DNA of 64,000 bases from Plasmodiophora brassicae (Eukaryota; Endomyxa; Phytomyxea; Plasmodiophorida; Plasmodiophoridae): assembly GCA_039704465.1 (NCBI GenBank), contig JASFAU010000002.1:62001-126000 (forward strand), read 5' to 3'. Below, piece by piece: positions 37,089 through 47,708 of the stretch. The notes under the pieces were generated by a model, which saw only the letters and a list, made by a program, of their open reading frames with translations, did not search any database and had not been told where the DNA came from. The first letter of the stretch is position 1; each line of letters opens with the position of its first letter. Both the position numbers and the translations under genes were made by a program.

Positions 37089-38080
37089 ATGGGGTCGTCG
37101 TCGTCCGAGAAGCTGCGGATCGCCAGCCATTTCCTGCTGCAGAGCCCGCCCGGTCAGGTCGACCAGGTCCTGCGGGACGTCCGCATCCTGCTCGGGTCGG
37201 ACGCGTCGGCGCTGACGCGGCCGCAGCTCGACGCCGCCCTGTCGCAGTACAACCAGGCGCAGTTCGTGTTCGCGCCCGCCCCGGACGCTCCCAATGAGAA
37301 CGTCATGTGCTGTCCACAAGCACAGGCGGATACCGGCAGCAAGGATCGCGACGTCTACGCGAACCCGAACAACCATCAGGTTCGTCACGTCATCGCATAT
37401 GACCCTGTTGAGACCAACGCTGTCGTGCAGTTGCTGAAATTTGATAACGTGAACCGGACGTGGTCGTCGGAGAAGGGGCGAGCGAAATCGGCGCCGCCTG
37501 CCATTGAGGAGTATCGCGTGGCGATCCAGGACGCCGTCCACAAGTACGCTGCCAGCGTCTACCTGGACGAGTCCAAGTACGCGATCGGCGTGTTCGCGAC
37601 AGCCACCGGCGACGTTTCGGTTGTACTGAGCGCCAAGAACATCGCCCTGCATAATTTCTGGGCGGGCTCCTGGAGGACGGTGTTCACTCTGAACGTGAGC
37701 AAGCCGGGTGCCCGTTCGCCGATTGGCGCCCACATCCGCGTCAACGTGCACTACTTCGAGGACGGCAACGTGCAACTGAACACCGAGTTCAAGCGCTCTG
37801 AGTCGATCCAGATCGGGGACCCAGCGGCGACCGCATCGGCGGTGCACGCCGCCATGGACACGATCGAAACGGAATTCCAGACCAGCCTAGAGGAGTTCTA
37901 CGTCGACATGCACAAGCAGACGTTCGCGGGCATGCGCCGGTTCCTCCCCGTTACGCGTACGCCCATGGACTGTAAGTCGCTCCTAGATGCCAGTCTGTTG
38001 CCAGCGTTGGTCGAATGCTGCTGATGCGTTCCGCAGGGAATCCGAACGCGCATAAGCTCGCCGCTCAGCTCAAGAACTGA
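37089..38080 (+). CDS. CAPZA: F-actin-capping protein subunit alpha
   Basis: The alpha subunit pairs with beta to cap actin barbed ends. Exons 37089-37971 and 38037-38080 encode 308 residues. Family blocks are clear: LRIASHFLLQSPPGQVDQVL at the N-terminus, ALHNFWAGSWRTVFTLNV, VNVHYFEDGNVQLNTEFK, and LPVTRTPMDW, where the Trp codon is built across the 65-nt intron. The beta subunit is not in the window. The C-terminal tentacle is short (NPNAHKLAAQLKN). Cytosolic. Confidence 0.96.
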
Positions 38081-38190
38081 ATGCTGCTACCGCCATGTAA
38101 TACATTTAAATCTGCCCATCGCTTTTAAGTTCCTGCACTCCGCTCGCCAGAGACGACAGGGCGGTTGCGTGTTGACAGGTACATGACCGG

Positions 38191-39501
38191 TTAAGCACAG
38201 TCCGAGTGGCAGTCATCACCACTCGCTTCGATCTGACATTCACACGCAGCACGTATTTAGCCGTCTGCCCCGCTGCCCACATACAGCGGCGACGGGGCAT
38301 ACCTGAATGGTTGAATGCGATATCCCGAACTGTTCTCTTAGGACTCGCTGGGCGCTCTGCAGGACGGCCTCATGATGACCGATTCGGTCCACTTCCAGGT
38401 GAACCGACAGCGACGTTCTGCCTTGCTTGATCGACCAGATACTGAGGGCACGACCCGTCAATGAACATCCTCATTTTCCCCAGACAAGCAATCACGCGCT
38501 TACTGTAAATCGTGGACCTGTCGAACGTACTCGATCTTCTTCAAACTCTCTCTTACAGAGCGATTACTGATGTGGACCGGGGCACCCTCCATCAGCACAT
38601 GAATACATTCCCTTAGTAGACCTAAACAGGCGCGGATTACGATCAGTGGGCGATGAAACCATTGTACACAGCTACACCGACCGGTCGTCGAGAACAGGAC
38701 GATCAGTCCGAAGAAAAACGTACAGATCGGGTCGACAATGGTCCACGTTGGATGCCACCAGACGACGAAGGCGGCAATCAAGACCCCCAACGACTGCACC
38801 AGGTCGCCGATAGCATGAATGAGGGCGGCACGGACATTGACATTCTGGTGGCTGTGCCCTCCCAGCAACGGCTCAGTGTGCGAGTGGCCATCATGACTGT
38901 GCTCGCCGGTCGACGATGGGCCGCTTGAATGCGAATGGGCATGCGAATGGGAGTGCCCCGAGGAATGCAGGACCAGAGCGATGACTGCGTTAACGACAAG
39001 GCCGCACCCGGCCAGTGAAGCCATCATCTTGCCGTTAACGGGCTCGGGGTTCTGAATGCGGAAGAACGCCTCGACGAACAGGAAGCCCGTCACGATCCAA
39101 ATCAGGACGACGGACATCAGTGCGCCGATGATTTCCATTCGGTACCAACCGAACGATAAATGCTCGGTTGCGGGTCGGGACGACAGCCACAAGGCGAACA
39201 CGGATATGAGGAACCCGGCCAGGTCGGCCAGCAGATGGGCGGCATCGGTCATGATGGCCAGCGAGTTGGCAAAGTACCCGCCAACGGCCTCCAGGACCAT
39301 GAATATGACGCAGAACCCGGCGGCGATGGTCAGCTTGCGCTGGGCGACGGCTGCCTCGCCATTGGCGATGGCCTCGGCGGCGAGACCCGCCCCCGGGCCC
39401 GTCCGGATCGCCGACAGCAGCTCGATCTGCGAATCGTCGGCGGCGGGAATGTCATCGATCGGGATCTCCGCCATCGGGCGCGCTCCTAACGCCCAGTCCA
39501 A
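38191..39501 (-). CDS. SLC30A: ZnT-type zinc transporter (cation diffusion facilitator)
   Basis: Four exons (from 39501 or 39474 to 38682, 38621-38504, 38441-38303, 38232-38191) give 363-372 residues. ZnT proteins move zinc from cytosol into organelles or out of the cell in exchange for protons. Six transmembrane helices are visible, with metal-site motifs AIMTDAAHLLADL in helix 2 and HAIGDLVQSL in helix 5. Between helices 4 and 5 is the His-rich loop (SGHSHSHAHSHSSG) typical of the family. The C-terminal domain has VHDLHIWSIKQG. The His and Asp ligands are intact. The first intron (38622-38681, 60 nt) is in frame and stop-free. Confidence 0.95.
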
Positions 39502-39759
39502 AACGGAATGAACGGCCCGTCAGACGCCACACCGCTGCCGACTCGGACGGCGTCCCTTGGGGGCTTGGCCCGCCGACCGTCTGTGATGCGGTGCAAAACG
39601 TTTACCGACGGGCGGCGTTTTCTTCTGCGCGACTGGCACAACCGCTGCCCTGCGGGAGTGCTGACCGGCGCCGGACACTTCGCCGTGAAATATCTCGCAC
39701 GACCCACAAGGGTACGGCCTACTATGTACAGGTAGTTGACCGCGAAGTGTTTAACCATC

Positions 39760-41283
39760 ATGGCCTCGGCACGGCTTCTGTTGATCTCCCGGGCCCTCTT
39801 CGTCGCGTTCGCAGTGTTCGACCTTCTGCTGTTCCCAGCGGTCGTCATTGTGCCGTTCCTAAAGCGCCGTCACTCGGAGTACATCCGCTGCCGGCAGCCC
39901 TGGCTTGTTGTCCTGCACTACGTCGGCCAGTGCCTGATCCACCTGATCATGCTGTACGAGGTCTTTGCAGGCGCGGCCTGCCCAGCGCATTCCAGCACAC
40001 TCTTGTATGAAATCATCATCCCGTTCCTGGTTGACGGCGTCACGGTCCGAGCGTATTCCCTGTACTGGCGTACGCGCCTGACCCGCGCCAAGGTCCTCGC
40101 CGTGAACAAACCGCCAAACAAGAAAGCATCGGGCATTGGCCGTCCGAATGCGATCTCGGCGCCCCAGGGCCTTCTAACCCAGTCCGATCAGTGGTACCTG
40201 GCACGGCCCTGGATCGCCAGTGACAGGACTGCCATGCGCCTGTTCCTCACATGCGTCGTCGTTCACCTCGTAATCGCCACTACTGACCTGATCGCCAGCT
40301 CCGCCCTTGGCGTCTGCATTACGGGCGTCGGCTTCCTACTGGCCACCTGCCTGAGCTTCGTCACCCTCGGCTTCCTGTTTGCCATCTCATGTCGCCTTCG
40401 CACCTGCAGCGACGCCCTTCACATTAAGGTTCGACGACATCTGCTGCGGGTCAATGCGTTCCTCCATTCACGTGGGCCCATGCAGTCGTCGCTGGTCTGG
40501 CAAGCACGCCTAGCCGCCTGCAACGTCGTCATGTTCGTCGTTGTATCCGTACCACAAATCAGCGACCTATGTAAGTCGGCACGTACGTTCGCGCGCCTCG
40601 AACGTTGAAGCGCATCGTTGAACGTAGACGCGGACGCGTTCCCTTTGCTGCCAGCGTACATGTGGTTGAACGCGCGGGTATCCAGCGTCACCGAGCTCGT
40701 CGTCCCGTTATGGCTGTCGTACAGAGGGTACTCAGCAGTCGACCAGGACATTGACAAGCTGTTGAAGCATGACGAATTTCGGCACGCGTTCACATCGTTC
40801 CTCGAAATGGAGTTCTGCCCGGAAATCATGCTCTTCTACGACGCCATGTGCGCGTACAAGGCGCTGTTTGCCGCGACGATGCGGAGCAGGTGGGCAGGCA
40901 AGGACAAGAGGACGTCGTCGACGGTCCAGTCAATCGACAGCGATAGCGTGGTGTCGATGGAATTCGGAGACCTGACGTCGTTCTCCGGTGATCGATCCGC
41001 TGAGATGGGCGAGGCGATCTACCGCGAGTTCATCGCCGTCGGCAGTGCCAACGAGCTCAACATATCGGGGCGGCTCCGAGCGCGATACGATGCGCTGTTC
41101 AGGAAGGACAACGACCATGTCCTGCTGCACGTTGCGCCGGGGGACGCTGCCCCAGATGCCCCCAGACCCGGCCCTGCCCTGTTCGACCCGGTCTGGAGCG
41201 CCATGGTCCTGCTGATCCAGAACGGGAAGATCCAGAGGTTCTCCAGCACCGACATTGGACGGGAGCTGCTCAGACTCGTCTAA
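39760..41283 (+). CDS. 7TM-RGS fusion receptor
   Basis: Exons 39760-40570 and 40628-41283 give 488 residues. About seven hydrophobic helices come first (for example FVAFAVFDLLLFPAVVIVPF, TCVVVHLVIATTDLIASSAL, VVMFVVVSVPQISDLY). An RGS-like helical domain follows: KHDEFRHAFTSFLEMEFCPE then YDAMCAYKALF, and later EAIYREFIAVGSANELNIS. RGS domains speed GTP hydrolysis by G-alpha. The same layout is known from plant and other protist 7TM-RGS proteins, so this may be a G-protein-coupled regulator at the plasma membrane. The ligand is unknown. The RGS call is from spacing and motifs, not from a profile search. Confidence 0.85.
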
Positions 41284-41530
41284 CTATACTTGGGTGGGGG
41301 TCAGCTTCGGCCCTAATCCGGGCCGTCAGGCGCCAGCAACGGGAAGCTGCACCCTGACAGATGCAGCCCGCAGTCGGGGGTCGATATTGCGCAGTCAGCT
41401 GCCTGTCTGGCGTCAGGACTTGGCACAAGCGTACCTACCTATAGCAATACAGCACACATGCGGCCGCGCATTCGATGAGGTCCCCGCCCCTGTGCGATCG
41501 ATCTGGCGTTACGCGGGGGGCCGCGGGACG

Positions 41531-42323
41531 ATGACGACGAGCACGGGGATCGGATCGTCGACGTCAGGCAACGGTTCGATCAGCATCTACTACGAAGCGT
41601 TATGGGTGCTGGCGCTGTTCGCTGCGACCGCTGTACTTCGTGAGGCCGTCGGCGAGTTGTCCTGCCATCGGATCGCGTATCGCCTCCTGTCGTGCTCGTT
41701 CGTGCGCGCCCGCACGATCGACATCTTCATGTCGTGCTCGAACGGGGGCCGGTCCCTCGGGTTCGGTGCGGCATGGCGAATGTGGCGACTCGACGATGTG
41801 ATTCCCGGGTCGGCGTACCTGATGCCGATGATGTGCTGGGCGGTCGGCATGCCCATCAAGCTGATCGCCGTCACCGCCGTCAGAGAGAACGCCATCTTCG
41901 GCCAGGTACGTACGAACCGACAAACCGCAACGCTGACCCGGCGGCTGTGAACCCGGCATCCAGGCAGGCGCATGGGCACTGGGTATCGCATGGATCGTGC
42001 TGGCGGTCAGCGTGAAGATTGTCGCCATGTTCTACGACCGTCACCACGGGATGGGGCTCGATGATCGCCACCGTCTGGTCAGCTACCGGCGGATCATCCA
42101 GTCGCGATTGTGCACGACGGCAGGGTTCGCCGTCGTATTCGGGGACGATAACGGCGTGCGGGATCCCAAGGACGTGGTCGTGAACGACGACGGCAGTCTG
42201 GGCGTGTCGGTACAATGGGCGAAGGAGGGCAAGGGGTCGAAATTGACCATGCGAGCAGCCAGGCGGGATGTCAGGGCCAGCGACCCGACGCCGAACGGGT
42301 TGGAGAAGATGTCAGCGGGATAA
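41531..42323 (+). CDS. Multi-pass membrane protein, unrecognised
   Basis: Exons 41531-41905 and 41964-42323 encode 244 residues. Hydrophobic segments include EALWVLALFAATAVL, YLMPMMCWAVGMPIKLIAV and WALGIAWIVLAVSVKIVAMF, for three to four passes. A hydrophilic C-terminus follows. A Cys-containing stretch (DIFMSCSNGG) lies between helices. No family recognised. It is next to the 7TM-RGS gene on the same strand, but they show no sequence similarity I could see. Confidence 0.6.
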
Positions 42324-42367
42324 CCGGCCAGCAATGTAGTAGACCCGTCCAGTCCGGTTGTGCATCG

Positions 42368-43507
42368 TCATATGTCGAGGGCCTCCTCGTCCAGGGCGTC
42401 GATATCAAATTCGTGTAGAGGGGCGATTTGCGACGACAGCATGATCTTCGATGCGCCACGATCCGCCGAATGCTGCTGTTGCTGACCCTGCGAACCGGCG
42501 ACCTGCGAACTGAGTCTGATGTTCAGCGGCGACTCCCGTTCGAACATGATGCACGCTTGATCGACAGTCGTGTGCATTCCGACGTGCGGCCCTTGCATAT
42601 CGAGATCGTCTCTATCCGCGTGCCCTTGCACTGAAGGCGATGGACTGTCGAGCTCCTTCCCGTTGATTTCGGCCTGGTCCGGACCCGTGCCGTCGCGCTG
42701 ACCGCTGCCATCGTCCGATTCCAATCGTGGTCGAACAAGGCGATGGAACGAGCGCACGTCAGCGCGTTCTGGACTGCCCAGGCGTGGGCGCACGTGGCTC
42801 TCCACGGTACTGCTGCCGACGCTGTTCTCCATGTTGTACGGCACGACCAGCTCGACGTTCGCCAGACACACGTTCAGGTAATGGTTCGACCGTGTGGGTG
42901 AGAACACGGTTACATTGCTCAACTGCAATACGACGTCACCGGTGGGATCGGGAAAGACGATGTGTCTCTGCAGCGAACGTACCACGAGAACCGCGCCGAC
43001 GTCGATACTGTCCCGGTGGGCGTCCAGCACTTGGCCGTGGATCGAGCCCTGCATTGTCCCACTCAAGTCCTGCCAGGTGGGGCGATCAGGCACGGCGACG
43101 ACCTGTCTTCGAAACGGCCCGCTCGTACCCGGAACGTTGCAAACGCATTGTGACGCAGTCGGTCGAGGTTTACAACGGCAACCGCCAATCGGGGCACCTT
43201 CCAATTCGCGTCCGAGCACCCCGACCTGGACAACGATGACAGCATCTGCGCGTGCACGTTGGTATCCGCATTCCGACACTGTGCGATTGAACCCGTAGAC
43301 CTGCGTCGGCGGCGGGTTGCTCCCGGTCGTCTCCAGCATTCGCCGCCAGGGCGCCGACCCGGCCAGCAGGTCGGCCGCGGATCGCCGCTCATCGCCGTCG
43401 TAGGCCTGGCGCGGCGCCGACCGGATCCGGGCGTCGAACGCGGCGGCCGTCGCCGCCGTCAGGCTCGGCAACGGCTCCCCAGCCGGCCCCGGTGCCCGGC
43501 GCTGCAT
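42368..43507 (-). CDS. HROB: HROB/MCM8IP-like OB-fold protein
   Basis: HROB brings the MCM8-MCM9 helicase to recombination and cross-link repair sites. The core reads HNAFATFRDLSGTMQGSIHG, then NVTVFSPTRSNHYLNV; this matches the family's DPTG(E)MQGT(V)H and VFSPSxxNHYLNV pattern. To reach it three introns are needed: about 43214-43260 (weakest), one from 43134 down to about 43076, and one ending near 42928. The long downstream part is polar, with QGQQQQHSADRG, and ends with an acidic DIDALDEEALDI. The N-terminal 90 residues are low-complexity. About 320-380 residues depending on splicing. Confidence 0.65.
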   Translation of the reverse strand: MQRRAPGPAGEPLPSLTAATAAAFDARIRSAPRQAYDGDERRSAADLLAGSAPWRRMLETTGSNPPPTQVYGFNRTVSECGYQRARADAVIVVQVGVLGRELEGAPIGGCRCKPRPTASQCVCNVPGTSGPFRRQVVAVPDRPTWQDLSGTMQGSIHGQVLDAHRDSIDVGAVLVVRSLQRHIVFPDPTGDVVLQLSNVTVFSPTRSNHYLNVCLANVELVVPYNMENSVGSSTVESHVRPRLGSPERADVRSFHRLVRPRLESDDGSGQRDGTGPDQAEINGKELDSPSPSVQGHADRDDLDMQGPHVGMHTTVDQACIMFERESPLNIRLSSQVAGSQGQQQQHSADRGASKIMLSSQIAPLHEFDIDALDEEALDI

Positions 43508-43946
43508 TTACGCCGAATGACGAGCGTGCCGCGACTCGGCCGCATGACTGCACCGTCGACCCCCCAGTCAGCAGCTTCGCAGACACAGCAGCGCGAAGGT
43601 CCCGTGCGTGGACGATGCACAATGGATCGATCAATCAATGCAGTCCCTGCGTCGGCAGCGAACCTGACAGCGGAGCGTCCGCTTCCGCTGACGTGGTGAT
43701 GACGACCTTGTCGCCTAATACTGGAACCCCCATAAACAATAACATGCAAGTGTCGTGCTTCTAGGATTGTATTCAGTGACGTGATGGGACAGACTTGGAA
43801 AGCCAACGATGCCAATTCCCAGGCCAGACGACAACAGGGGAGCCCACAACATGAGCAACTTCGTCAGGGCGACTTCCTCTCAGGTTGCGTGTGGACACTC
43901 CTCCCAGGCAGCAAGCACATTGCTGCAGGGATGTCCCCTGTACATT
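43508..43946. other. Spacer between the EST1-NYN and HROB-like genes
   Basis: About 440 bp between two minus-strand genes: the 3' end of one and the start of the other. No supported gene. It should hold the HROB-like promoter. Confidence 0.5.
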
Positions 43947-45846
43947 TAGCCGGCCAATTTGACAAGGCGGTCGTGTTCAGGCGGCCAAACAAAATCAGGA
44001 TTGGGGATAAACTGTGCGAATACAGTCAGAGGCCCAATAATTCATCGCCCCATTACATCAGTACCTGATCCCCTGCAAACGCGAACGAGCACACATTTGA
44101 ACGAATCCACGCGGCCAGCACGCGTGATTCCAACGCGACCGCCTGCTTTTGAGAGGCATCACGAAAGCGATCGTTGCTAATGACGATGCCGGAATTGCGA
44201 CGGGCGTGCTCGATTGTGTACGAATCATCGTAGTCGCCCTGCGGGGTGGCGATTATGGTCCCAGTGGCATAGTGAACACGCAGAAGCCCGACGTCGTCAG
44301 GCATCGCCGATGCTTTTGTTGACCAGCCCTCAAGACGACCCAAGCGTTTAAGATTCGCGACCTTCTCGTAGTCGATACAATTTTCAGGTACAAATGCATG
44401 GACTCGAAGACCACGCGCTCTAAAATAGTGAACGGCGAGCGCGAGGCCCTTGCACGAGAACGATCGATCCTTGCCGTGCTTCATGCAGATATTGGGAACG
44501 TCGAGGACGACAAGCGGGGCATCAACCGGCCCAGAGAAGCGGTTCGAGGCTGGGTCGTACTGCATCGTCAACTTCCCCAGAGTACGCACCGATTGTGCAA
44601 GGAAATCAGGTTGGCGCCAGATGTCTTTCTCAAGCACCGTGTCCCAGCCAGGGATCGATTCGATCGGTTCGAACCCGCGAAACATGCTCAGGATGAGAGA
44701 TTCCTCGGTTTCAGGGGGTTTCGCAGACGAAGTTGCCTCGATTCCATCCAGAGACAACGTATTCGCCAAACGGGACAGGTGTGTAAGCAGACCAGAACCG
44801 GACGTCAAAAGATCAGTCCGCCTGCAGGCGCAAATGCAGAAGACAGCGAGGACAAGGTCGCGCCTCGGCATTGCCGTCACGGCCAACGATGTCATTTGCC
44901 AGCCGAACACAATGGCCAGGGCCCCCCAAGCCAGCTCCGTTGACAGGCCAAGCAAGATGACAAGAGTCTCTGGCATGTTCGGAAGCGAAGTGCTATTCTG
45001 CGACAGCGCCAGTGATCGAGAGATGGCACTGAGCTCCGCAAGGAACGGTGCCGGATCTTCACCTTGATCGTCCTCGTCGCCAGATGTGAATGCGATTTCG
45101 ACGATCCGAATAATCAGACAGTTCCAGCGTTGCGGAAGCGTCGTCTGCGCCGCATCCATCGCCGCCCGATTCAGAGAGAATGCATGCAGAAGATTATTAC
45201 GAGCAGGCGGAAACGGCTTCGCTGCCCACAGCGCACGAAGGTGTCCGTACACAGACCTCAGCAGGGAATCAGACCCACGTTCCTGCGCATCGAGTACAGC
45301 AACTTGGTTGTAACATTTGCCCATCGATGGGCAGATCTGAACGCCTCCAGGTCAGTCTCGAAATGTACAGATCGCTGGCGAGGCCGCGTACCGTTATGGC
45401 TTGCTGGTAGAGTTGCCGGGCTTCATTGGTATGGTGGGCATACCGCTCGAGATCACCGATGGACGAGATCGCGAGGCACTTTACGCGTTCATCCTCGGCT
45501 CGGACGTCTGAAGGCCGAAAATCAGACCACTGCGAACGATCACCGGTAAAGGATTCTCTACAAATTTGTTGATGGACGATCTTGGCAGCGTCGATCAGCG
45601 AATGATTCTGCTCCATGGCTCGTCGCCACAGCGACCTGCGGAGGCGCGCCATCGTCAGCGCAATTGTCTAACCGTCCTGAACGACAAGGATGATTACAGC
45701 AGCCGTGTGTCGACCTTCTTCTCCAGCGCCCATGCCGGGTGCTCGATCAGGAGGCGCTGGTACAGCGCCGAGCTGCCCTCGAGGTCGAACTGGCGATCGC
45801 GGTCGACGGCCTCCTTCAGGGTCCCCCGACGACTTCCATCGGCCAT
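43947..45846 (-). CDS. EST1/SMG-type TPR protein fused to a Regnase-like NYN nuclease
   Basis: Four exons (45846-45698, 45635-45392, 45336-44065, and about 44012-43947) join into 576 residues. The N-terminus is the EST1/SMG5-7 14-3-3-like fold: CLAISSIGDLERYAHH, ARQLYQQAI, ICPSMGKCYNQVAVLDAQ, WAAKPFPPARNNLLHAF. A central LSMFRGFEPIESIPGWDTVL matches the family's RGFxPL block. From about residue 405 comes a Zc3h12a/Regnase-type NYN ribonuclease: VVLDVPNICMKHG, SFSCKGLALAVHYF, GDYDDSYTIEHARR, GIVISNDRFRDA, and FAGDQFIPNPDFVWPPEHDR formed across the last splice. Catalytic-type Asp residues are present. The EST1 part suggests a role in mRNA decay or telomere RNP; the nuclease would cut RNA. SMG6 instead has a distinct PIN domain. 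Confidence 0.85.
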
Positions 45847-46261
45847 TGACAGCCCAGACGAAAATTACCGAATGCGGCGGTGCGCGACTGACCTTCCTCC
45901 TCAGTCCTCCCCCGACTCGGAGCGCGCGCGTAGGTCGGCGATTTTACCATTTCTGCGTCCAGCGGCGCTCAAATTCACGAGGACAGACCGCAGGCATTCG
46001 TTTGGTCGTAAACGCCACCGAATCCGACAAAGTCGTCCGCAGGCATCGTATTCATGGGAAATCCGCAATCGGTACGTTCAACAGTTCGGCACCTGATTGA
46101 CGGACACCGAGACGTTGAGACAAACAGCAGGTCTACGTGTTATCACATCATATACCGTCTTAGCAGACCCCGCCGTGTGTACCGCCTATCGGATCCCGAT
46201 CGATGACCCAAAGTCCTTAACGTAAAATTGCTGCGGACATTGCCGGGTGGAGGTCGTCATC
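45847..46261. promoter_or_regulatory. Divergent spacer between EST1-NYN and TXNDC9 genes
   Basis: About 415 bp between divergent start codons. No gene supported on either strand; both promoters must lie here. Confidence 0.55.
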
Positions 46262-47125
46262 ATGAAGCAGCGCCCGACGATCCCGATCCAGACGCGGGAG
46301 GAGGCGGTCGCCGCTCTCGCTGCCCACGATGCGTTGCAGGAAGCTCGCCGCATGGAGAAGCAGGTGCGAGTGTCGCAGTGGTGCCCGGTACCGTTGTCCT
46401 GCTTCGGTGACGCCCTGGTTCAGGTGAATGCCGCCGCAGCGGCTATGGAGGAGGCGTCGCTGGAGGACCTCAGACGTAAACGCATTGCTGAACTCCAATC
46501 GAAACAGTCCAAGGCGTTGGAATGGAGAGCGAAAGGCCATGGATTCTATACGGAAGTGTCCGACCAGAAGGTCAGTGAGCCCTCGACGCCCATGTCTGCG
46601 ATTTCTCATCGTCGTACGACACAGCATTGGTTCGAGGCCACGAAGGCCAGCGAGCGCACGGTAACGCATTTCTACCGACCGACGACGCCGTTGTGCGAGC
46701 TCGTCGATGCACATCTGACAAAGATCGCCGCCAACCACGTGGAGACGAAATTCCTCAAGATCAATGCCGAGAAGTCGCCGTTCCTGTGCGATCGAATGGA
46801 TATCACAGTGCTGCCGACGGTCGTCATGCTCAAGGATGGGTACGTGTGTTTCACGCTGGCTGCGATTCCCGTGTCTGATCATGACGTTTGCAGGAACATT
46901 TGCGACAAGGTCATCGGGTTCGAGACTGTTCCGAATTTGAACAAGTGCTCGACCGAAGATTTCGAACGCCGCCTGGCGTTCAACGGCGCCATCGATTACG
47001 AGGGTGATCCCCGTCGGCCCAAGGGCGAAGGCGCCCGCAAGGAGTTCTCGGTGACGAACATCCGAAAGAGCAAGCTCCACAGGGGAACCGTTGACACCTA
47101 TTCGGACGACGAGGACGACGACTAG
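46262..47125 (+). CDS. TXNDC9: Thioredoxin-domain protein TXNDC9 (phosducin-like 3)
   Basis: TXNDC9 assists the CCT chaperonin in folding tubulin and actin. Exons 46262-46363, 46424-46570, 46625-46839 and 46894-47125 give 231 residues, as expected for the family. Diagnostic blocks are LEDLRRKRIAELQ, WRAKGHGFYTEV, SERTVTHFYRPTTPLCELVD, ETKFLKINAEKSPFL, VLPTVVMLKDG, and an acidic end YSDDEDDD. The CXXC of true thioredoxins is replaced by a single Cys, normal here. All three introns (60, 54, 54 nt) are multiples of three and lack stops, so the unspliced frame is also open. Confidence 0.95.
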   Translation: MKQRPTIPIQTREEAVAALAAHDALQEARRMEKQVRVSQWCPVPLSCFGDALVQVNAAAAAMEEASLEDLRRKRIAELQSKQSKALEWRAKGHGFYTEVSDQKVSEPSTPMSAISHRRTTQHWFEATKASERTVTHFYRPTTPLCELVDAHLTKIAANHVETKFLKINAEKSPFLCDRMDITVLPTVVMLKDGYVCFTLAAIPVSDHDVCRNICDKVIGFETVPNLNKCSTEDFERRLAFNGAIDYEGDPRRPKGEGARKEFSVTNIRKSKLHRGTVDTYSDDEDDD

Positions 47126-47189
47126 TTCGTCCTGGCAAGCGTCGCTGTGCCCCAATCGGCAGTGTGTAAACATGGTACGGATACGATGA

Positions 47190-47588
47190 TCAGAAGTCGT
47201 CCGACTCCACGTGACCCGCTGTGGCATCCGTGACGACAGTCGACCCGCCCGGCTTCATCCATACTGTGGCGTGGACGAACCCATCATTTGCACCGCTGAC
47301 ACGAACCTTGAAGAAGTAGTTGAGGCCCTGGCTAGCAGATTAGCCATTCCTGCACATGGCACATATACCCGCCGATGCACGACGCACGGCGACGACCTGA
47401 CGCCGATACGCCACGGGTTCGAACCGGTCGAAAACGACGCCCGCCTTGCTAGCGATGCCGTCCCTGACGGCGTGGGCAACCTGCCCGCCGCTCGGTCAGC
47501 AGAGCGATAACGAGCGATCCGGCGCGTCCACCTTGGCGGCGTTCTCGTCGCAGGCCATGGCGTCGCTCCTCCCTCCACAGACCACCAT
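47190..47588 (-). CDS. Stefin-type cystatin, cysteine protease inhibitor
   Basis: Three short exons (47588-47532, 47480-47388, 47327-47190) join into 95 residues; no single reading frame shows it. The three inhibitory elements of cystatins line up. The conserved N-terminal Gly lies in MVVCGGRSDA. The QxVxG loop is QVVAG, made across the second splice and followed by LNYFFKVRVSG. A later hairpin is in TVWMKPGG. The length and lack of signal peptide or disulfides fit the cytosolic stefin (family 1) type. Introns are 51 and 60 nt, both GT-AG. Residue counts of each exon match the phases exactly, so the model is firm. It would inhibit papain-like proteases. Confidence 0.88.
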
Positions 47589-47708
47589 GATGTCGAACGT
47601 CGGTGGGCCCCAAAAATCTCCCCGAATAAGACGTCGTAAGTATCGATCGTTCCCGCTGCAGTTCCATGTGCGAGGCTTTGCAGTCACGTCCCTGCCGCTG
47701 TGCCACTT

